From Roseburia sp. CAG:10041_57 (GTDB lineage Bacteria; Bacillota; Clostridia; Lachnospirales; Lachnospiraceae): a stretch of DNA of 64,000 bases. The stretch spans positions 172,897 to 236,896 of the forward strand of contig MNTL01000002.1 of NCBI GenBank assembly GCA_001916965.1. The letters are read 5' to 3'. The notes beneath the pieces are model-generated. The model ran no database searches. It had not been told where the DNA came from and was given only the letters and a program-made list of their open reading frames with translations. How positions within the stretch are numbered: the stretch's first letter is position 1; each line of letters begins with the position of its first letter. The position numbers were made by a program, and so were the translations under genes. This document shows, piece by piece, positions 59,739-64,000 of this stretch.

Positions 59739-62435
59739 TTATTGTCCACCTGCGGCGGCAGCAGCGGCTGCCTGCTGGGCTTGTTGAGCCTGCATAAGAA
59801 GCAGTTGCTGACGTTGTTCTTCGATAACTTCCTGTGCATTAGGAGCAGCGAAGAAAGCACTGTTATGAGGACACATCTGTGTAGGGTCAGTTGTTTCAGT
59901 ACCAGTTGTGCCATCATCTACAGGAAGACCATTCTCATCCAATGTAGGGATGGAAGTGCTCTGTCCACCATTTGCAATACCGCTGTCCTGTAGACGATCA
60001 GGAATACGTTCTACAATAGAGGATTGTTTGAATGGACACTCTTCTGATGCTGTCAGACCTGTGTAGGCACAGATATTGGAAGAATAGTGTACATCACAAG
60101 TTTCAGTAGGAACAGTTCCCTCAGCGAAATACTCTGTTACAACGCATCCATCACACACACCGGCAATAGGCAGTCTTCCTGATTTGGAGCATACCTGTGC
60201 AGTAACAATACCACTTGCCATAGGGAATGTCTTTTCTGGCAGATTCTCATGGATTCGTGACATAACTGCACGCCAGAGTGTCTTGGAGAGATTTCTCTCT
60301 GCTGAAGAGGAAAGGCTTACATTGTTATCATAACCTGTCCATGTAGTAGCAGTGTAGTATGGAGTAAAACCGGAGAACCATACGTCCTTATTATCGGAAG
60401 TAGTACCGGTCTTACCGGCGATTGCCATTCCACCAAAATTAACAGAACCACCTGTACCGGAAGTTACAACGTCCTGCATAGCACTGGTTAAGAGCCATGC
60501 GGTAGTTTCCTTGATGACAGGAGTCTCGGATGGTGAAGTGTTGTCAATCAGCACGTTGCCATCATGATCTACAATCTTGGTATAAAGTTTTGGTTTAATA
60601 TATACGCCTTTATTGGCAATGGCTGCATAGGCAGCATTTAATTCCATATTCGTAACACCATCTGTGATACCACCAAGCGCAAGGGGCTGGCCAATATCAG
60701 ATACTACGGTACCGTCAGCTTCCACACGTCTGTCAACCAGAGTAGTGAAGCCGAAGTTCAGCAGGTAATCAAAACCTAACTGTGGGGTAATCTGCGTCAG
60801 CGTCTTGACAGCAACGATGTTAGCTGACTGCACAATACCATAACGCAGTGAGAGAAGTCCACGGTAGCCATTTTTCCACCAGTTGGATACCGGTCTGCCG
60901 CTGGCATAATTATAAGGTGCATCATTCTGCACATCTGCCAGTGTAAGACCTGCACTGTCCAGAGCTGGAGCATACGTAGATACTACTTTAAAAGTAGAAC
61001 CCGGCTGTCTGGTAGTAGTGTAAGCTCTGTTCAGAGTACGGCTTGCTTCCTTCTGTCCACGACCACCTACCATGGCAACGATATAACCGGTAGCCTGATC
61101 TTCTATTGTGATAGAAACCTGAGGCTGAGGAGTCAGAGTGATCTTCTCACCCTCTACAGTGTCACCTTCAGACATGACAGCTGCTTTGTAAGCATCAATC
61201 GCAGCCTGTGCATCCTCTTTGGACGGGTAGAGCATATTAAAAGAAGAATTTGTCTGCTTAAAATAGGATTTAAACATCTCACTACTGTGGTTTTCTTTTT
61301 CACCATTTGCTTTTTTCACGGTAAGGGCATAGTTAAGATACCATTTCGTGTCAGCAGGATAGTTCTCTTCATTGCCGAATACATCATCACAGATAGCCTG
61401 AATATCAGGGTCCTGTGTGGTGTAGATACTTAAACCACCACTGTATAAGAGATTATAGGCCTGTGTTTCGTTATAGCCTTTTACTTCCATAAGGTCTTCC
61501 AGAACCTGCTCTGTCAGTGCATCTACAAAGTATGTAAAGACTGATTTATCTTCCACTTCTTCATTGACAGTTGCAATACGGCTGTAAACATCATCTGCCA
61601 TAGCCTCGTCATATTCTGCCTGGGAGATCATACCCTGTTCTTTCATATTGTTAAGTACTTTCTCACGTCGCTCAGCATTTTTGTCAGGATGTGAGATAGG
61701 GTTGTACTTGGAAGGATTCTGTGTGATACCGGCAATAACAGCACATTCAGATAATGTAAGCTGATAGGTAGGCTTGTTGAAATAACGCTGTGCAGCAGCC
61801 TTAACACCCAGAGTATTCTGACCCAGGTTGATGGAATTCATGTAACATTCCAGAATCTGATCCTTGTCCCATACTTTCTCAAGTTCAAGTGCAAGATACT
61901 GTTCCTGAATCTTACGTTTGATACTCTGCATGGTACTTTCATCTGTCCATCCATCGAACACGTTATTCTTCAGCAACTGCTGGGTAATGGTAGATGCACC
62001 CTGTGAAAGTCTCCGGTCTTTTATGACCTGGACGCCTGCACGGATAATACCTTTGATATCAATACCATTGTGTTGATAGAAACGTGCATCTTCGATGGCT
62101 ACAAATGCATTAGCCAGATTCTTTGGAATTTTATCCATGGATTCCCAGCTTCTGTTAGAGTCAGCGGCTACCAGCTTGGTAGATTCATTGCCCTGTGCAT
62201 CGTAGACAACGGTTGCATATCCCTGGGGGATGATTCCCACATTGGAGATAGAAGGTGCCGAGTACAGAATACCTTTAAAAGCACCAATGCCCAGACATGC
62301 GCCGATTATACAAAATGCAAGTAATGCAATTAGAATCAGTTTCAAAGCAGCAACACAACACATCTTTTTTAGCTTTACTGATTTTGAAGTCAGGGATTTT
62401 TGAATCTTAGTGATTCCCTTTTTCCCATAATTCAT
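59739..62435 (-). CDS. Class A penicillin-binding protein (PBP1A type)
   Basis: 898 aa. One N-terminal transmembrane helix (residues about 30-55), then the GT51 glycosyltransferase domain with the catalytic Glu in EDARFYQHNGID and GASTITQQLLKN, then the transpeptidase domain with STFK (Ser480, Lys483), SAN (in QSANIVAVK) and KTG (AGKTGTTSDNKD). The C-terminus is Thr-, Gln- and Ala-rich and ends in an alanine run (QQAAAAAAAGGQ), probably disordered. It polymerises and cross-links peptidoglycan. GGAGG precedes the start. It stands alone between two opposing units. Confidence 0.95.
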   Translation of the reverse strand: MNYGKKGITKIQKSLTSKSVKLKKMCCVAALKLILIALLAFCIIGACLGIGAFKGILYSAPSISNVGIIPQGYATVVYDAQGNESTKLVAADSNRSWESMDKIPKNLANAFVAIEDARFYQHNGIDIKGIIRAGVQVIKDRRLSQGASTITQQLLKNNVFDGWTDESTMQSIKRKIQEQYLALELEKVWDKDQILECYMNSINLGQNTLGVKAAAQRYFNKPTYQLTLSECAVIAGITQNPSKYNPISHPDKNAERREKVLNNMKEQGMISQAEYDEAMADDVYSRIATVNEEVEDKSVFTYFVDALTEQVLEDLMEVKGYNETQAYNLLYSGGLSIYTTQDPDIQAICDDVFGNEENYPADTKWYLNYALTVKKANGEKENHSSEMFKSYFKQTNSSFNMLYPSKEDAQAAIDAYKAAVMSEGDTVEGEKITLTPQPQVSITIEDQATGYIVAMVGGRGQKEASRTLNRAYTTTRQPGSTFKVVSTYAPALDSAGLTLADVQNDAPYNYASGRPVSNWWKNGYRGLLSLRYGIVQSANIVAVKTLTQITPQLGFDYLLNFGFTTLVDRRVEADGTVVSDIGQPLALGGITDGVTNMELNAAYAAIANKGVYIKPKLYTKIVDHDGNVLIDNTSPSETPVIKETTAWLLTSAMQDVVTSGTGGSVNFGGMAIAGKTGTTSDNKDVWFSGFTPYYTATTWTGYDNNVSLSSSAERNLSKTLWRAVMSRIHENLPEKTFPMASGIVTAQVCSKSGRLPIAGVCDGCVVTEYFAEGTVPTETCDVHYSSNICAYTGLTASEECPFKQSSIVERIPDRLQDSGIANGGQSTSIPTLDENGLPVDDGTTGTETTDPTQMCPHNSAFFAAPNAQEVIEEQRQQLLLMQAQQAQQAAAAAAAGGQ

Positions 62436-62561
62436 AGTGTCACCTCCGCGTATGTAAAACTAGTCATCATATAACCATTCTATTTATTATAGCAAATTAC
62501 AAAGCCTAAATAAAGGCTTTTTTGCATCAGATGTAGAGACACTTATAGTATAGACATCTGT

Positions 62562-62590
62562 TTTACATTTTAATCCGCTTTTGATATACT
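62562..62590 (+). promoter_or_regulatory. Promoter of the YigZ gene
   Basis: TTTACA (62562-62567), 17 bases, TATACT (62585-62590). An inverted repeat CAGATGT / ACATCTG (62528-62534 and 62555-62561) lies directly upstream. Confidence 0.65.
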
Positions 62591-62624
62591 AATTAGACAG
62601 GTATGTGCAGAAATGAGGATAAGA

Positions 62625-63266
62625 ATGGAAAATAAACAGGAATATGAGCAGTATCGTATGCTATCTAAGGGAGCGCAGGCAGAACTGGTGGAGAAGAAAT
62701 CCAGATTTATTGCTACAATACGCCCTGTATCTTCGGAGGAAGAGGCAGTTGCTTTTATTGAAGAAATGAAGAAGAAATATTATGATGCCAGACATAACTG
62801 TTCGGCTTTTGTCATTGGAAGCAAAGGAGAACTGACCAGGAGCAGTGATGATGGCGAACCAAGTGGAACTGCCGGCAGACCCATGCTGGAGGTATTGACA
62901 GGAAGTGGAATACGAAATATTGCTGCGGTCGTGACCAGATATTTTGGAGGAGTACTGCTTGGAACCGGTGGATTAGTGCGGGCTTACTCCGGTGCTGTGA
63001 AAATGGCATTGGAACAGTGCGAGACGATCACGCGCCGGTATGGAGTGCAGATGCTGATTAAGACGGACTATAACGGAGTAGGTAAAATACAGTATCTGCT
63101 TGGAAGCAAAGATGTGGTAATACAGGATTCAGTGTATGCCGCAGATGTACAGATGACCGTTCTGGTTCCCATAGAGGAATATGACAGACTGTGCAAGGAA
63201 CTCGTCGAGGCTACAAATGGCAGAGTTGGGTTGGAAGAGGTAGAGAAGCTGTATTATGATGCATGA
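62625..63266 (+). CDS. YigZ/IMPACT family protein
   Basis: 213 aa from ATG 62625 (GAGGA just upstream; ATG 62613 overlaps that site). KKSRFIATIRPVSSEEEA, the DDGEPSGTAGRPMLE motif, VVTRYFGGVLLGTGGLVRAYSGA and a C-terminal DUF1949-like region match the family. The biochemical role is not firmly known; a link to translation has been proposed for eukaryotic IMPACT. Its 3' end runs into a decayed regulator remnant. Confidence 0.93.
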   Translation: MENKQEYEQYRMLSKGAQAELVEKKSRFIATIRPVSSEEEAVAFIEEMKKKYYDARHNCSAFVIGSKGELTRSSDDGEPSGTAGRPMLEVLTGSGIRNIAAVVTRYFGGVLLGTGGLVRAYSGAVKMALEQCETITRRYGVQMLIKTDYNGVGKIQYLLGSKDVVIQDSVYAADVQMTVLVPIEEYDRLCKELVEATNGRVGLEEVEKLYYDA

Positions 63267-63608
63267 ATCAATGTATAGTGGAATAACAGAACAACTTTTG
63301 TTTGCAAATACAAAATATGAAAGACTACAGTCTTTGAAACATATTATAATGGTATATTTCAAAATATATGGGCATATGATGAGCATAATGAGGGGCATTT
63401 GTTTGAAACTCTGGAGTGCTATTTTAAGAATAACTGTGATAAATTGAAAACAGCAGAGGAACTTTATATACATGAAAACACATTGAGATACAGACTGCAT
63501 CAGATAGAGGATGTAATGGACTGTGATTTGAAGAATGTAAATACAATAACGGATATAGTTACTGCACTGAAAGTACGGAGAATGCTTCAGATTCTTGATA
63601 AAGTATGA
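63256..63608 (+). pseudogene. Remnant of a PucR/CdaR-type regulator, frameshifted and N-terminally deleted
   Basis: In one frame, from 63256, GITEQLLFANTKYERLQSL resembles the segment before the PucR C-terminal domain. The match then moves to another frame (FETYYNGIFQNIWAYDEH, ending LFETLECYFKNN) and continues through the classic HTH (KTAEELYIHENTLRYRLHQIE) to the stop at 63608. The frame change lies near 63330-63345, and an upstream TGA blocks the second frame. Everything N-terminal to this is absent, because YigZ ends at 63266. The longest piece with an ATG (63399) encodes only the 69-residue HTH end. Confidence 0.7.
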
Positions 63609-63698
63609 TTGTAGATTTCTACAACGAGATAGGGATTCCTTGTTGCTGATAACATTGACTATAGTAAGTTACATGATTATAATTTCAGGTAAATAAAG

Positions 63699-63743
63699 CA
63701 AAGGCGCTTGATTGAAGAATTAATTCATTCGAGCGCCTTTTTG
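63699..63743 (+). terminator. Terminator after the regulator remnant
   Basis: AAAGGCGCT (63700-63708) pairs with AGCGCCTTT (63732-63740), long partly paired loop, then Ts. Confidence 0.75.
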
Positions 63744-63772
63744 TATTTCTGTACGAAGAAGGAGAGATAATT

Positions 63773-63820
63773 ATGAAACTTACGTATGAAGCAAGCTTAG
63801 AACATTTTTTAGACACATAA
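63773..63820 (+). CDS. 15-codon open frame with strong ribosome binding site
   Basis: Encodes MKLTYEASLEHFLDT, with AAGGAGA upstream. Too short to classify; it may be a leader peptide or the stub of a deleted gene. It ends just before the ribosome binding site of the next frame. Confidence 0.3.
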   Translation: MKLTYEASLEHFLDT

Positions 63821-63833
63821 GGAGGATAAAGAT

Positions 63834-63935
63834 ATGGAATTTGTCAGAGTTGAGGTTATAACAGCTGCTACAAAATTAAATGGATTTAAGAAGGCAATTG
63901 CCAAACTGTTAAGGAAACAATCGGAGTTGGTGTAA
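63834..63935 (+). pseudogene. Truncated P-II-like gene start
   Basis: 33 codons beginning MEFVRVEVITAATKLNGFKK, similar to the first strand and helix of P-II (GlnB-like) signalling proteins, preceded by AAGGAGG. After AKLL the similarity is lost and a stop follows, so about two thirds of a P-II protein is missing. The similarity is short, so the call is tentative. Confidence 0.4.
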
Positions 63936-63983
63936 ACGAAAAAGCAGCCTTGAGTTCTGATAAAAACTGCCCTTTCGTTTACA
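63931..63983. repeat. Inverted repeat at the right edge
   Basis: TGTAAACGAAAAAGCAG (63931-63947) and CTGCCCTTTCGTTTACA (63967-63983) are inverted copies with two mismatches, 19 bases apart. It starts inside the truncated P-II-like frame. It could be a hairpin or an element end; the window stops too soon to tell. Confidence 0.5.
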
Positions 63984-64000
63984 TCAATTTCGATTTTACC

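Noticed and set aside
62502..62526. Hairpin with plus-strand T run between the PBP and YigZ genes
   Set aside because: AAAGCC/GGCTTT is only a short stem and there is no plus-strand gene upstream to terminate; left out as probable chance or leader structure.

Overview
The window looks like a chromosomal segment of an anaerobic, moderately low-GC, Gram-positive Clostridia member, most likely a Lachnospiraceae gut-type bacterium. Supporting signs are strong AGGAGG-type ribosome binding sites, anaerobic NrdD, a clpC-radA pair, class A PBP, the SleB-type hydrolase, molybdenum cofactor genes with a formate dehydrogenase, and protein types typical of that family. The species cannot be fixed from the sequence alone.

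Layout. (1) 85-1674: a lone AAA-ATPase-like/PD-(D/E)XK protein. (2) 1831-15924: a surface-glycan cluster behind a near-consensus promoter. It has a polyprenyl-phosphate sugar transferase, three glycosyltransferases, a Wzm/Wzt-type ABC exporter, two acyltransferase-3 membrane proteins, two acyl carrier proteins and one AMP-forming ligase, then manC, an aldose-epimerase-like protein and a TPR lipoprotein. The ligase/carrier/acyltransferase set looks like a Dlt-style activated-acyl route used for glycan decoration. (3) 15983-25511: nrdD with NrdR-type boxes and a fused redoxin domain, then pyrF and pyrE, with an accessory-Sec trio secA2-gtfA-gtfB between them. secA2 lacks its usual N-terminus and a normal start codon at its ribosome binding site. 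(4) 25530-31706: two small membrane proteins, an M29-like aminopeptidase, and purE-purM-purN-purD. (5) 31736-40780: an SH3 membrane protein, a GntR/YtrA regulator overlapping clpC, an unknown conserved protein, radA, an M18 aminopeptidase, a cell-wall hydrolase and a small unknown protein.

(6) tRNA-Trp (minus strand) separates this from 41251-55203, a molybdenum/formate block: moeA, a mobA-mobB fusion, a second MoeA-like protein, moaC, modABC, moaA, a MOSC-Mog fusion, fdhD, an Fe-S/FAD oxidoreductase and fdhF. Two promoters drive it, and each is followed by nearly the same cre-like palindrome, so cofactor supply and enzyme appear co-regulated. moaD, moaE and moeB are not in the window. (7) 55374-59458: an XRE-type regulator, an orphan CheC-like protein, a BrkB/YihY membrane protein, a small Cys protein, an SH3 protein (minus) and a diguanylate cyclase. 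(8) tRNA-Thr, a class A penicillin-binding protein (minus) and a YigZ/IMPACT protein. (9) 63256-64000: decaying DNA with a frameshifted PucR/CdaR-type regulator tail, a 15-codon frame and a truncated P-II-like start.

All calls come from reading motifs and gene order by eye; no database search was run.
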